Shown here piece by piece: positions 1 to 8,302 of a stretch of DNA of 64,000 bases (positions are counted from its first letter, which is position 1; each line of letters begins with the position of its first letter). Position numbers and translations under genes: made by a program. Source of the DNA: a virus. Under the pieces are notes generated by a model that saw nothing but the letters and a program-made list of their open reading frames with translations, was not told the DNA's origin and did not search any database. The stretch spans positions 1 to 64,000 of IMG/VR virus record IMGVR_UViG_3300042540_001822; one strand, written 5' to 3'.

Positions 1-2
1 CC

Positions 3-311
3 CCAGGAGGAGGAAACCCCCCACCTCCCCCACCACCTCCTCCTCCCAAACCTGGAAATGAAGAAATTTGGCCTCCGAAAGGTTCAGATCCTAAGAATCC
101 ACCTCCTCCAAATGAAGATCCAGAAGATCCAGAAGGTCCAGAAGGTCCAGAAGGTCCAGGAGGAGGTAAACCAGGCGATAAACCTAAAGATAAACCTAAT
201 CCAGCTATTATCGGAAAAAAAGCTAGAATTACTTCTGGACCTAATGTCGGACAGATTGGCAAAATTACCGGAATCACCCCGGAAGGTAAGGTAATAATTC
301 AGCCCGACTAA
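3..311 (+). CDS. Proline-rich protein with C-terminal KOW-like motif (3' end only)
   Basis: Open frame that enters from the left edge and stops at TAA 309-311, so the start lies outside the window. The visible 102 residues begin with a run of about ten prolines, continue with PEGPEG and GGGKPGDKPKD repeats, and end in a compact beta segment (GKKARITSGPNVGQIGKITG, then PEGKVIIQPD) that matches the KOW/SH3-like pattern of proteins that bind RNA, polymerase or other proteins. The Pro/Gly part is probably a flexible linker. It is 26 bp upstream of the VWA-like pair in the same direction and may be the partner of those proteins. The frame is clear; the family is inferred. Confidence 0.8.
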   Translation, partial: PGGGNPPPPPPPPPPKPGNEEIWPPKGSDPKNPPPPNEDPEDPEGPEGPEGPGGGKPGDKPKDKPNPAIIGKKARITSGPNVGQIGKITGITPEGKVIIQPD

Positions 312-337
312 GATTATTTCCAATTAAAAATTAAATT

Positions 338-1321
338 ATGATAGAAGTAAATTTAGATGAATTGGTTATTCTAAATCCAGACAAAATGGAAGGAAGTGAG
401 AATGGTCAAAGAGGAAAGGTAGGAAAGGAACAAATTGATATTCCATCAGAAAGAGAAAATCCAGGAGAAGTTCCAATCCCAGACTTTGACGATTCAGAAA
501 AAACAAGGACCGGTATAGCAAGGAGTATTTCTAAGGTTACTGACGATGGAAAACAACACACAACAAGATCAACTTTAGGTGATGCTGGAACAATTTTTGA
601 CGTTAGTAAAAAATGGGAAAAATTAGCCAATGCTGCTTTATCAAAAGCTGGTTCAGGATTAAGTTCTCAAGCTAAAATGCTTCTCACTGGTTTAATTTCT
701 ACCAAACCCAAGGTAAACTGGAAAAAAGAACTAAAAAAATTCTTCGATTGGGGATTTTCTGGTCAAGAAGATACCCTTCCAAACCGTCGTCTTCTTGGTA
801 GTGGAGACATATTGTATGGAACTAAACCTAAAGAAAAAGAAACCGTCAGAACCCTTGTTGTGGCAGTAGACACCTCTGGTTCTATCTCAACAAAACAAGG
901 AGCTGTTTTTTTGAATGAATGTAATCATCTTTGTAAAATGTTTGATTTTGATGAGATGATTGTTATCTATTGTTCTGATGATATAGGAATAAACGGTAAG
1001 GGAGGGATTGAAAGAGTAAAAAGAGGAAAAAAAATTGAATTCAATCCAGATGGGTCTCCAAAAAATTGGCTCAGTACCGGAGGGAATGATAAAGGATTTG
1101 CTCCTCCTTTTGCCTGGTGTGAAAAAAATAAAATTGTTCCCAGCGCTTTTATTTATTTAACTGATACTGGAGCAGAATATCCATCCGCCACGGCATTTGG
1201 AATTCCAAAATACAAGAACAAAGTTTTTTGGTTTATCTGTTCTTTGTGGGGTGAAGAAAATTTGCCCCCTTTTGGTCGGTATGCTATCATACCCATGGAT
1301 CAAGAAGGAAATTTCACGTAA
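338..1321 (+). CDS. VWA-like domain protein (DUF2201/metallopeptidase-like), copy 1
   Basis: 327 residues. The C-terminal two thirds fit the VWA-like domain found with predicted metallopeptidases and MoxR-type ATPases: VNWKKELKKFF, PNRRLLG, a MIDAS motif DTSGS near residue 178, FIYLTDTGAEYP and a PPFGRY end. The N-terminal 90 residues are acidic, low complexity and begin MIEVNLDELVILNP. The next gene is a paralog with the same start, so the pair is a tandem duplication. In this copy the second MIDAS loop reads GGNDKGFAPPF where copy 2 has GGGGTAFAPPF, so the conserved Thr is missing and metal binding may be altered. Role in phage biology unknown; a chaperone-like or proteolytic partner is a family-based guess. 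Confidence 0.9.
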   Translation: MIEVNLDELVILNPDKMEGSENGQRGKVGKEQIDIPSERENPGEVPIPDFDDSEKTRTGIARSISKVTDDGKQHTTRSTLGDAGTIFDVSKKWEKLANAALSKAGSGLSSQAKMLLTGLISTKPKVNWKKELKKFFDWGFSGQEDTLPNRRLLGSGDILYGTKPKEKETVRTLVVAVDTSGSISTKQGAVFLNECNHLCKMFDFDEMIVIYCSDDIGINGKGGIERVKRGKKIEFNPDGSPKNWLSTGGNDKGFAPPFAWCEKNKIVPSAFIYLTDTGAEYPSATAFGIPKYKNKVFWFICSLWGEENLPPFGRYAIIPMDQEGNFT

Positions 1322-1334
1322 AAAAATTTACAAA

Positions 1335-2276
1335 ATGATAGAAGTTAATGTTGAAGATATAGTAATCATAAATCCAGGAACGGTTCCTCAAACTCCAAAT
1401 GAAACAGAAGATGAAGGGGAGTTACAACCTGATGCCGAATTAGAAAATCCTCCAGAAAAACCTTCTGCTGGAAAAACTGCTGCAGGATCAGCTAGGATCC
1501 AAAGAAGTTTTGCTCCAGTAACAGGTGGGATTGGTAAACCTCAGATTAAAAAAGCAGAAAGTACCTTAGGTAAAGCTGGAACTATTTATGACGTAGCCCA
1601 AAAATGGGACAAACTAGCAAATGAAGCTGTTTCTAGGGGTATGTCTGGAATGAGTGATACAGCAAAAATGTTACTCAGAGATTTGATTTCTACCAAGGCA
1701 AAAGTCAATTGGAGAATTGTTCTGAAGAAATTTTTCGATAAGATTTTCAACAAGGAAGAGGATGTTTTACCCAATCGCAGGCTTTTGGGAACAGGAGACA
1801 TTCTATATGGTACCAAAAAATCAGATTCTGATGAGTTAAAAACTTTAGTTATAGCAATAGATACTTCTGGTTCTATTTCTAAAAAACAATGTTCTGTTTT
1901 TTTAAACGAAGTTTATAATCTGACTAAAACTTTCGAGTTTGATCAAACTGTAATTATCTATTGTGATGATAATATACCTAAAGGAGCCGTTGATCGTGTG
2001 AAGAAAAAAGGAAAATTAGATTTAGAAAAATGGCAAGGTGGTGGGGGCACTGCGTTTGCTCCTCCTTTTGCATGGTGTGAGGATAATAAGATTGTTCCAA
2101 CAGCTTTTATTTACTTTACGGATATGGAGGGTCCATTTCCCTCAGTTAATTCTTTTGGAATTAAAAAATACAAGGACAAAGTTTTATGGTTTGTTATTAC
2201 TCCAGGTGGATATAAAAAGCCTCCTTTTGGAAAACACATTCAAGTTCCCATCGACAACCAAGGAAATTTTGTATAA
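1335..2276 (+). CDS. VWA-like domain protein (DUF2201-like), copy 2
   Basis: 313 residues from the ATG at 1335; the frame is open further upstream but MIEVNVEDIVIINP aligns with the start of copy 1, which fixes the start 13 bp after that gene's stop. Domain order is the same: acidic N-terminus, VNWRIVLKKFF, PNRRLLG, DTSGS MIDAS, an intact GGGGTAFAPPF loop, YFTDMEGPFP and KPPFGK. Co-directional and almost abutting copy 1, so co-transcribed. The intact MIDAS suggests this copy keeps metal-dependent ligand binding while copy 1 has diverged. Confidence 0.9.
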   Translation: MIEVNVEDIVIINPGTVPQTPNETEDEGELQPDAELENPPEKPSAGKTAAGSARIQRSFAPVTGGIGKPQIKKAESTLGKAGTIYDVAQKWDKLANEAVSRGMSGMSDTAKMLLRDLISTKAKVNWRIVLKKFFDKIFNKEEDVLPNRRLLGTGDILYGTKKSDSDELKTLVIAIDTSGSISKKQCSVFLNEVYNLTKTFEFDQTVIIYCDDNIPKGAVDRVKKKGKLDLEKWQGGGGTAFAPPFAWCEDNKIVPTAFIYFTDMEGPFPSVNSFGIKKYKDKVLWFVITPGGYKKPPFGKHIQVPIDNQGNFV

Positions 2277-2282
2277 TCTTTT

Positions 2283-3431
2283 TTAATAAATCCCAAGATC
2301 CTCGAAGTCTGACATCATTTCTGTGTCACTTACCTCTTGATCAGTTAATTGAATTTTTTTCATCAATCTTTTGACAGCTGGATTTTGCATAATCGGATCT
2401 TTCCAAATTGGGGATAAGGCAAAAGATTTACCTTGAAGTGCCTGTGGTGAAATTGAATTTCTGATTGGATCTCTTTGTGCCTTACTCATCCTTTGAAATT
2501 TTTCAGTTGTAATAAGGTAAAAATATGCTGCCGTCCAAGAATTAAATTTTACTGCGTCATTATAAACCTCTTTTAAAACAGATTCTGGCATAAGACATCT
2601 CTTGGCTGAATTAACGGAGCATCTTTTGTCTAAAGGTAAACCTTCTAAAGAATACAATTGAAAATTATCTTCACAAGTAATGTAATATCCATCTCTACCC
2701 GCAGCAGGTGCTCCGATTAGTGTTTTTAGATTGTTATATCCACATTTGAAAATACCTGTGCTATTAAAAACTTTAGGACCTCCTTCTAAAGTTGATAAAT
2801 TACAATCTTGAACTTCAAAATTACGTTTTACATCACAATTTTCCGAACCTTGAAGAGAAACAAGACTTTGAGTATTTCCCAATTCGAAATCCCTACCTAC
2901 GAAATCTGGACATCCTTCTAAATTCTGGATTTTGCTTTCCCTAACGCGGAAATCCAGTCCTACTTTTCTGGGCGAACCAATTAAAGATTCAAGTTCATTA
3001 GAATTCACTTTGAAATTCCTTTTAACCTCCGTTGGAAAACCAGAAAAAGAAACTACAGGAAAACTAACTTCAAAATCATTTTCAATTGTACCGAATACAA
3101 CTTCAGGAACTAATTTTCCATTTTTAAACAAATGATTTCGGGTTTCTGGATTATTGTAAATATTTACCCCACCCTGTACGTTGATAATTCCGTCTTCTAA
3201 CTCCCAACTTCCTGAACAGATTGAATCTAGAACTTTTACCAGTTCCTCCGAAAATCCTGAAGAATCAGTAAGTGGTATATTTAAAGCTTTGCATGCTTCT
3301 TCGAAATCTACCCCTTGATTTTTACAGAATTCCCTAATTCTTTCTTTCCAATTTCTTAATTCTCTACTAGTATAAGACTCGTTTAGTTCTAAAAGTTTGG
3401 AGTAAAAATCAAAATCTTTGATTAAATGCAT
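2283..3431 (-). CDS. LRR-like phage protein with CTS-like leader and C-terminal DFEDLGIY
   Basis: 382 residues from ATG 3431; the longer reading begins at a TTG inside a GATATATA promoter, so I reject it. After the leader MHLIKDFDFYSKLLELNE the protein has irregular 20-25 residue repeats of the type SLEGxP (GSPRKV, LEGCPDFVGRDF, LEGGPKVFN, LIGAP, LEGLP), a leucine-rich-repeat-like solenoid common in large phages. The last residues, SDFEDLGIY, are a variant of the GFEELGI motif found on many proteins here. Two relatives lie at 11837-12517 and 19794-20984. Probably packaged or virion-associated (inference from the leader and late-type promoter). Confidence 0.85.
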   Translation of the reverse strand: MHLIKDFDFYSKLLELNESYTSRELRNWKERIREFCKNQGVDFEEACKALNIPLTDSSGFSEELVKVLDSICSGSWELEDGIINVQGGVNIYNNPETRNHLFKNGKLVPEVVFGTIENDFEVSFPVVSFSGFPTEVKRNFKVNSNELESLIGSPRKVGLDFRVRESKIQNLEGCPDFVGRDFELGNTQSLVSLQGSENCDVKRNFEVQDCNLSTLEGGPKVFNSTGIFKCGYNNLKTLIGAPAAGRDGYYITCEDNFQLYSLEGLPLDKRCSVNSAKRCLMPESVLKEVYNDAVKFNSWTAAYFYLITTEKFQRMSKAQRDPIRNSISPQALQGKSFALSPIWKDPIMQNPAVKRLMKKIQLTDQEVSDTEMMSDFEDLGIY

Positions 3432-3448
3432 TGGAGATATTTTTTTAA

Positions 3449-3460
3449 TTATATATCTCA
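3449..3460 (-). promoter_or_regulatory. Putative late promoter (GATATATA box)
   Basis: TGAGATATATAA on the minus strand, 18 nt upstream of ATG 3431. One of about fifteen similar boxes in front of leader-bearing genes; resembles the AT-only late promoter of T4-type phages. Confidence 0.5.
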
Positions 3461-3478
3461 AAAATTTTAAAATTCTAA

Positions 3479-3943
3479 TTAGAAGTCACCAGGTGCAACT
3501 TGAAAACAGGGAATTCCGTTTCTTCTCCACATAGCAACCACCTTATCTCGGTCGTCGTAAACACAAAGAAGATTTTGTTTATCTGGAAATTCCTGATTTA
3601 GCCATTCCTCTTTTAAAACATCATCCGCTGTGAACATTCTGGAACCAGTTGCGGGCCTCATGAGCAACTTATTGGGTCGAATACCGTACATATCCAGCCA
3701 TTTCTCGGTTTCTTCTCTTGTTGCCTCACTTCTTCCGGAAAAAATAACCATGTTGAATCCAGCCTTTTGGAGGGATTTAAAAGATTCGATCACCGGAATG
3801 TTTGGTTTGTCCAAAGAAATGTTATTTGGATCGAAAAATTTAGGCCAATCAATTTTACCGCTGTCTTTTGTGGCCAGGGTTCTTCTTTCTCTGATGTCGG
3901 CCAATGTGCCGTCCAGGTCAAAGATAATTGTTTTATTTGTCAT
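3479..3943 (-). CDS. HAD-family 3' phosphatase, like the C-terminal domain of T4 polynucleotide kinase
   Basis: 154 residues from ATG 3943 (MTNKTIIFDLDGTL). HAD motifs are clear: nucleophile motif FDLDGT near residues 6-11, motif II IFSGRS, and motif III/IV VYDDRDKVVAMWRRNG followed by C-FQVAPGDF, which is the pattern of the phosphatase half of T4 Pnkp. The kinase half is absent. Expected reaction: removal of 3'-phosphates or 2',3'-cyclic phosphates from nucleic acid ends during repair. The start overlaps the end of the upstream membrane-protein gene by 11 nt, indicating translational coupling. Confidence 0.88.
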   Translation of the reverse strand: MTNKTIIFDLDGTLADIRERRTLATKDSGKIDWPKFFDPNNISLDKPNIPVIESFKSLQKAGFNMVIFSGRSEATREETEKWLDMYGIRPNKLLMRPATGSRMFTADDVLKEEWLNQEFPDKQNLLCVYDDRDKVVAMWRRNGIPCFQVAPGDF

Positions 3944-4154
3944 TTGATTTTTGAGTTGGTACTCTAAGTATGATGAGAACAAGAATTGCTCCTAGGAAAG
4001 ATTTAAAGGTATAAACCACGTCAAAACCCATCCAATCCAAACCAAGCAAAAGTAGAAATGGAATGGCGAGGAAAATTGCTAGAACAAAGAAAATTACGAA
4101 ACTTGTGGCCCCTGCCGATGTTAATTTTCTGTTTAGTTTTTGAAGATCTGTCAT
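3933..4154 (-). CDS. Small membrane protein, two TM segments
   Basis: 73 residues. A basic N-terminus (QKLNRKL) is followed by two hydrophobic stretches, roughly residues 17-38 and 44-63, with a polar tail PTQKSNDK: a two-helix hairpin. No recognised family. Overlaps the start of the HAD gene by 11 nt, so probably the upstream member of a two-gene unit. Confidence 0.7.
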   Translation of the reverse strand: MTDLQKLNRKLTSAGATSFVIFFVLAIFLAIPFLLLLGLDWMGFDVVYTFKSFLGAILVLIILRVPTQKSNDK

Positions 4155-4173
4155 GTAGTTGAATTATTTTGAT

Positions 4174-4419
4174 TTAAAATTGTTCTTCCTCCCAGTATTT
4201 CACACCTGGTTCAGAACTGGCCCACACCTGTTTTCCATCTATGTCGATTCTGATGATGTTGTCCTTGAACTCAACCTTGGAAATGTAATTCTGTGGGCTC
4301 TTTATGTTGTCATAAACGTAAACCATTCCATCGTGACAGAAAAGTTTAACTACCGAACCTCCGGGTTGATGACTCAAAGGATTAGTTCTGTATTCATCTT
4401 GAACTTTGATTTCTTTCAT
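4174..4419 (-). CDS. Hypothetical protein, 81 aa
   Basis: Starts MKEIKVQDEYRTN and is predicted mostly beta (VVKLFCHDGMVYVYDN, VEFKDNIIRIDIDG), ending KYWEEEQF. I do not recognise it. It lies 19 bp upstream of the membrane-protein gene in the same direction. Confidence 0.65.
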   Translation of the reverse strand: MKEIKVQDEYRTNPLSHQPGGSVVKLFCHDGMVYVYDNIKSPQNYISKVEFKDNIIRIDIDGKQVWASSEPGVKYWEEEQF

Positions 4420-4481
4420 GTTTAAATTTTTCGCTAAAGTAAGGCAGAAATTAGGTATTTTCTAATTTTTTAAAAAAAAAT

Positions 4482-4742
4482 TTATCGGTATTTTTTGAAC
4501 ATTTTCTCTATTTCAACCCAAGAAATCATTTTTCCACTCAAAACCCTCATGGTTAATAAAAAGTCCTCCGGATGTAAATTAAATTCACCTAGGTTGTGCC
4601 CTATAGATAGGTCCTTAGACATATGAATTTTTCTGGTTTTGATCGACTGCTGTCTAGCTATTCTGGAATTTTTTCTACTCAAACTATCCCTTCGTTGGCG
4701 TTCCCTCCAAACTAGAAATTGTCTTTTCCATGACGTCATCAA
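4482..4742 (-). CDS. Hypothetical basic protein, 86 aa
   Basis: The first 40 residues are very rich in Arg/Lys (WRERQRRDSLSRKNSRIARQ), suggesting nucleic-acid contact; the rest is ordinary helical sequence. Last gene of the overlapping chain 5905 to 4482. Family unknown. Confidence 0.65.
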   Translation of the reverse strand: MMTSWKRQFLVWRERQRRDSLSRKNSRIARQQSIKTRKIHMSKDLSIGHNLGEFNLHPEDFLLTMRVLSGKMISWVEIEKMFKKYR

Positions 4743-4750
4743 TCTTTTAT

Positions 4751-4948
4751 TTAAATTTTTGTTTTTTCAGCTGCCACCATTCGTATCATGTGGATTCGGA
4801 TTGCATTTTTTTCTTCGTCTCTAATTTTTGATTCGTTTAAATCCCTTACACACTCTTGGAGTTTCAAGTACACATTTCTTGCTGTACTCAGAACTTCTTG
4901 GTTGTAATTTGCCTTTAAACTTTGGGATCTAGGATCTTCCATGGTCAT
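4751..4948 (-). CDS. Hypothetical helical protein, 65 aa
   Basis: Begins MTMEDPRSQSLKAN and is almost entirely helical (VYLKLQECVRDLNESKIRDE). Its ATG overlaps the TGA of the preceding zinc-ribbon gene by 2 nt, a translational-coupling arrangement. Not recognised. Confidence 0.65.
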   Translation of the reverse strand: MTMEDPRSQSLKANYNQEVLSTARNVYLKLQECVRDLNESKIRDEEKNAIRIHMIRMVAAEKTKI

Positions 4949-5172
4949 TTAATTTTAAGTAGTTGTGTCAATTCTTCCTGGTTGAGATCTGAGAGAATGA
5001 TTGCGTTTGGATTTGTAATTTTGCACACGCACTTCCAACATAAAACTGAAGCAACCTCGGAGTCAACATTTTTCACCACCGTCTGACACTGGCGGCATGG
5101 TAAACTTGAATTCTTGTTTGAAGAATTTGAACTGTAGCCTATTTTTTTAGCCATAAATTTCTCGATAGTCAA
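4945..5172 (-). CDS. Small zinc-ribbon protein, 75 aa
   Basis: Contains LPCRQCQTV and, about 18 residues later, LCWKCVC: two CxxC knuckles of a zinc ribbon. N-terminus is basic and Ser/Asn-rich (SSNSSNKNSS). Overlaps the upstream gene (5147-5473) by 26 nt and the downstream one by 4 nt. Possible nucleic-acid or protein adapter; no specific family. Confidence 0.7.
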   Translation of the reverse strand: MTIEKFMAKKIGYSSNSSNKNSSLPCRQCQTVVKNVDSEVASVLCWKCVCKITNPNAIILSDLNQEELTQLLKIK

Positions 5173-5473
5173 AAAGTGGGGTTGGATCAGAAAAGGATGT
5201 TTTGATTAATGCAGATTTCAGCAGTGAACACTTTTCAAATTCCTCTAAATCAGAATAAAGACCCATCATTCTACGAATTCCTAAAATTGTATCCTCATCA
5301 AAATTTAATCTTCTTCTTTTTTTCATGAAAGGCTCTAAAGCATGAATGGCCTCTTCACACACCAAATAGAAATTTTCGAATTTCGGATTTTCTGAAAATC
5401 GGGAAAAAAGTTCTGGGTTGGGCTTTGATTCCATCCCTCTATTTATTCTTTTGTCCATCAAATTATTCCTCAT
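5147..5473 (-). CDS. Hypothetical protein, 108 aa
   Basis: Helical protein with a basic KKRRRLNFDED patch in the middle and FSDPTPLFDYREIYG at the end. The first ATG (5473) overlaps the end of the preceding gene by 11 nt; an internal ATG at 5458 is also possible. No family recognised. Confidence 0.65.
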   Translation of the reverse strand: MRNNLMDKRINRGMESKPNPELFSRFSENPKFENFYLVCEEAIHALEPFMKKRRRLNFDEDTILGIRRMMGLYSDLEEFEKCSLLKSALIKTSFSDPTPLFDYREIYG

Positions 5474-5699
5474 CTGATTCTAATTTAGTTCGCAAAATCA
5501 AATTCTTACACAAATTGGACTGTTTTAAATCCCGATATAAAGTTCTTCCGTGAGAAAGTATTTCAAACTCAACGTAAAAATCGTTCTTCAGATCTCTTAC
5601 CCTTTCTCTAATAATTGTGGCTCTATTGAAATTAATTTTGGATTTAATTTCCCAATAGTCCTTCTTGTTATCCGTGTTACAAAAAAATTTAACCAACAT
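5463..5699 (-). CDS. Hypothetical protein, 78 aa
   Basis: ATG at 5699 gives MLVKFFCNTDNKKDYWEIK; an extension to 5705 would need TTG. Beta-rich first half, acidic tail ESDEE. Part of the overlapping chain of small minus-strand genes. Not recognised. Confidence 0.65.
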   Translation of the reverse strand: MLVKFFCNTDNKKDYWEIKSKINFNRATIIRERVRDLKNDFYVEFEILSHGRTLYRDLKQSNLCKNLILRTKLESDEE

Positions 5700-5701
5700 T
5701 T

Positions 5702-5905
5702 TCAATTTTTTTCAATTTCCATATCATACCCATTTTCGTGAACCAAAGGAGAATGTGATTTAACCCTGAGAGAATGAAGCCACCCTTTGAATAAAACCTT
5801 TTCTCTTGGTTTCATTTTTTGAAAAAAAGAAAGAAAAGAACCTTTGGATTTTTGAAAATCTTGGATAATTTGTGGTAAATCTCTGGGATCTGAAATTTCG
5901 TTCAT
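5702..5905 (-). CDS. Hypothetical protein, 67 aa
   Basis: Starts MNEISDPRDLPQIIQDFQKS; a KMKPREKVLFKGW segment follows and the C-terminus is acidic. Head of a run of six overlapping or nearly abutting genes (5905 to 4482) that are probably one transcript. Function unknown. Confidence 0.65.
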   Translation of the reverse strand: MNEISDPRDLPQIIQDFQKSKGSFLSFFQKMKPREKVLFKGWLHSLRVKSHSPLVHENGYDMEIEKN

Positions 5906-5952
5906 GTAAACTTTAATTTCAAATTATACAAGAATATCTTGCCTTTGTTTCT

Positions 5953-6696
5953 TTATCCTATTTTTTCCCCTTCCCTCGTGAATTTATAATCCATCGAATC
6001 CATCCATTCGATTACAGCCTTATCTGAATTGATTGAACCATACTCTGCTTCTAATTCAGAATACAGTTCTCTAGATTTTTGTCTGGCCCATTTGGTTATG
6101 GAATCAGCCAAACTACCCAACCAATTGTCAAATTCTTTCTGCTCACTGGCATTGAAATTCCGTCCTTCCATGGGTTCTTCTACATCTATCTCTGCACTAA
6201 TTGTAAATTCATGATAATAGCGTGAACTATTTCTTTCGATGTTAATCCAAAAATCGTCAGGTGTTAAAGGGATAATTTTAGAATTGATTCCTAGCTCTTC
6301 GAATCCAGAAATCATAGCATCAATTTCGTCTTCTTCTTCTTTTTCTTCTTTTTCTTCTCCATAAGCAAACCACTTTACAGGTTGCAATTTAAGAGCTTCT
6401 TTAAAAAACTTTCCAACGTCTCTAACTCTGGCAGTGAAAGATGCACCATCTCCTTGAGACCAAAAACCGGAAAAATTACATTCAATATTTTCTAAACCCA
6501 ATTCCTCTAATCCGGATTTAAAATTTTCAATCACATCTTCGTACCACCAGGAATCTATCTTATCCCGGTATTCTTCTTTATAATTGGATAAAACCTTTTC
6601 CTGAATTTCCGGGGATAATTCATCGAATGAAAATTCTTGATTCTCTTCGTCAGATTCGAATAAACTGAAGTTCGAAAAGGGAATAATAAACCTCAT
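5953..6696 (-). CDS. Leader-bearing protein with internal SGFEELGIN motif, 247 aa
   Basis: N-terminus MRFIIPFSNFSLFESDEENQ fits the CTS-like leader. An alpha/beta domain (residues 25-110, with W50-W51 and GFWSQGDGASFTAR) is followed by an acidic linker (EEKEEKEEEDE) and EIDAMISGFEELGIN at about residues 124-138. A second alpha/beta part with VDWxxxE-like Glu/Tyr-rich sequence completes the protein. The SQGDGASF segment is typical of an antitoxin/antirestriction-like phage fold, but I cannot name it. A GATATATA box lies directly upstream. Confidence 0.85.
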   Translation of the reverse strand: MRFIIPFSNFSLFESDEENQEFSFDELSPEIQEKVLSNYKEEYRDKIDSWWYEDVIENFKSGLEELGLENIECNFSGFWSQGDGASFTARVRDVGKFFKEALKLQPVKWFAYGEEKEEKEEEDEIDAMISGFEELGINSKIIPLTPDDFWINIERNSSRYYHEFTISAEIDVEEPMEGRNFNASEQKEFDNWLGSLADSITKWARQKSRELYSELEAEYGSINSDKAVIEWMDSMDYKFTREGEKIG

Positions 6697-6699
6697 CCC

Positions 6700-6711
6700 T
6701 TATATATCTTT
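6700..6711 (-). promoter_or_regulatory. Putative late promoter (GATATATA box)
   Basis: AAAGATATATAA on the minus strand, only 4 nt before ATG 6696 and squeezed into the 17-bp gap after the next gene. Confidence 0.45.
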
Positions 6712-6713
6712 GA

Positions 6714-7019
6714 TTATTCTTTTTTATCCCAAAATTTAACCCAGCCAAAAATCTTGGCCCGATAATTTTCAAATCTGGTCATTGCTATCCATTTGCCTAG
6801 AACACTTCCGGACACATAAAAAAGGATAATCCAAACATCTCCCTTCAATAGATTTCCTATAGAATAGTAAACAGAAATTAAACTTACTAAATTGATGAAA
6901 ATAGAATTTAACAATAAACCTGATGTTTTGTTTTCATAAGTCAATTTTATTTCTAGAACTTTACCAATATTAAATAATAACTGGGAGAAAAAAACAACTA
7001 AATAAATTTGAAAAGACAT
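6714..7019 (-). CDS. Small integral membrane protein, 101 aa
   Basis: Four hydrophobic stretches can be read (about residues 3-18, 33-53, 60-78 weaker, 64-80), with a charged C-terminus KFWDKKE. VSGSVLGKWIAM in the last membrane segment recalls small DUF5698-like phage membrane proteins, at low certainty. Abuts the next gene (7020). Confidence 0.7.
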   Translation of the reverse strand: MSFQIYLVVFFSQLLFNIGKVLEIKLTYENKTSGLLLNSIFINLVSLISVYYSIGNLLKGDVWIILFYVSGSVLGKWIAMTRFENYRAKIFGWVKFWDKKE

Positions 7020-7445
7020 CTATCTTGATTCTAATTTCGTAACAAAAGTTCTTTTGATGATAGCATCGGGGCCTCCATCTTTTTCTCTGATAATAAAGTA
7101 CAATTCGTCATGAGGGTTTTTGAATAAATCAAGCAAAATTTGTTTCATTATCCAAGATGAAAGTTCATCCAAACTCGCAATAGAATAAGATGTTGAATCG
7201 AAAACGGAACCTTTGTAATTAGGACTTAATTTGTACATGTCCCAAAGAATACCATTCGAAATTAAACAATTTAAAATCTTTTCCTCGTTTCTATCACAGG
7301 TAATTGTTTTAGAAAAATGAACAAAACTATTTTTCTCTATTATTCTGTTTTTCACCCCTAATTCTATTTCAAGAGTAATTAGGGATCCTTCTTCGGTAAA
7401 TCCAAAGTTTGAAAATTCTTCTACAGCATATTTTTGTGTATCCAT
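7020..7445 (-). CDS. Hypothetical protein, 141 aa
   Basis: Soluble, beta-rich N-terminal half (SLITLEIELGVKNRI, FVHFSKTITCD) and helical second half (LDELSSWIMKQILLDLF). No leader, no signal peptide. Adjacent to the DUF932 gene with 6 bp between them. Not recognised. Confidence 0.75.
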   Translation of the reverse strand: MDTQKYAVEEFSNFGFTEEGSLITLEIELGVKNRIIEKNSFVHFSKTITCDRNEEKILNCLISNGILWDMYKLSPNYKGSVFDSTSYSIASLDELSSWIMKQILLDLFKNPHDELYFIIREKDGGPDAIIKRTFVTKLESR

Positions 7446-7451
7446 TTGAAA

Positions 7452-8207
7452 TTAAAGCATATTTTCTGCCAATTCCCAAAGTTTGGTATTTATGGTATTG
7501 ACTCGTTGAAAGTTTTTTAAACCCGTAACCTTTCGGTTCTTACCTCCAGAGTTGACATGTTCGTTAGTTCCTCCAACAAATTTTTCTTGAACCAAATTGA
7601 ACGTGTTCCATAAAGTTGGCTCTGCATCTTCCTCCCGGCGGGGAATCAAGATTTGTTGATGGTTAATAATCGGGGTGTTTTCTTTGCCCCATCTAATAAT
7701 TTTGGCTGCCTCAACATAGGAGCATTGCTCCTTCCAGGTTAAATATTTTTCTGACATTCTTCTGACCTTTTCCGAAATAAACGGAAGTTTTTCTGCAAAA
7801 CTATCAGTGATTTCTCTAACCTGTTCAACACTAAAATTGACGTGTCTGAGTTTGAATGTGTGGGACAAAGCTGTGGGAACAGTTAAACCGTTTGAACAAA
7901 CCAAACGAAGTAAACCTGTACTTAAATTAAACGGAGTACTTCCATCGTGAGAATTTGATATCAGCAATTCTGGCAAACAGTCCCCCACCTGTGGGAGCGA
8001 GTCCAGCCTCATTCGCAAAAAGTGTTTACCGTGCAAATCCCTGCCCCTCTGGGTTGCGTGAGTTATTTGCCATCCCTCGGACAAGAATTTGTCCAAAATT
8101 TCGATGGTCGGAACAAAAGAATACCGATCGGTAACCTTTGGGGATCTGGATGTCGTAAAGACTGCTGGGGCAATACCAAGAACTTCTGTAGGGGATAATG
8201 TTGTCAT
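7452..8207 (-). CDS. DUF932-family protein
   Basis: 251 residues from ATG 8207 (MTTLSPTEVLGIAP); the earlier in-frame start would run through an upstream region. The motif SNSHDGSTPFNLSTGLLRLVCSNG is diagnostic of DUF932 (phage/plasmid-like protein), with the usual RHV, helical WKEQCSYVEAA region and C-terminal TLWNTFNLVQEKFVGG. The family is common in phages and conjugative plasmids and its biochemical role is not established. Slightly shorter than plasmid versions. Divergent from the small + strand gene at 8315. Confidence 0.9.
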   Translation of the reverse strand: MTTLSPTEVLGIAPAVFTTSRSPKVTDRYSFVPTIEILDKFLSEGWQITHATQRGRDLHGKHFLRMRLDSLPQVGDCLPELLISNSHDGSTPFNLSTGLLRLVCSNGLTVPTALSHTFKLRHVNFSVEQVREITDSFAEKLPFISEKVRRMSEKYLTWKEQCSYVEAAKIIRWGKENTPIINHQQILIPRREEDAEPTLWNTFNLVQEKFVGGTNEHVNSGGKNRKVTGLKNFQRVNTINTKLWELAENML

Positions 8208-8302
8208 GTTTGTTTTTTTACAAGGTAAAAATATGAAAGTTTCTCCAAATAAAAAAATATTATTCAACTTATTTTTGAATCAAATTTTGGAAGATTTTGA
8301 TT

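Noticed and set aside
3432-3461. TTG start at 3461 for the LRR-like protein
   Set aside because: Lies within the GATATATA promoter; ATG 3431 gives the leader.
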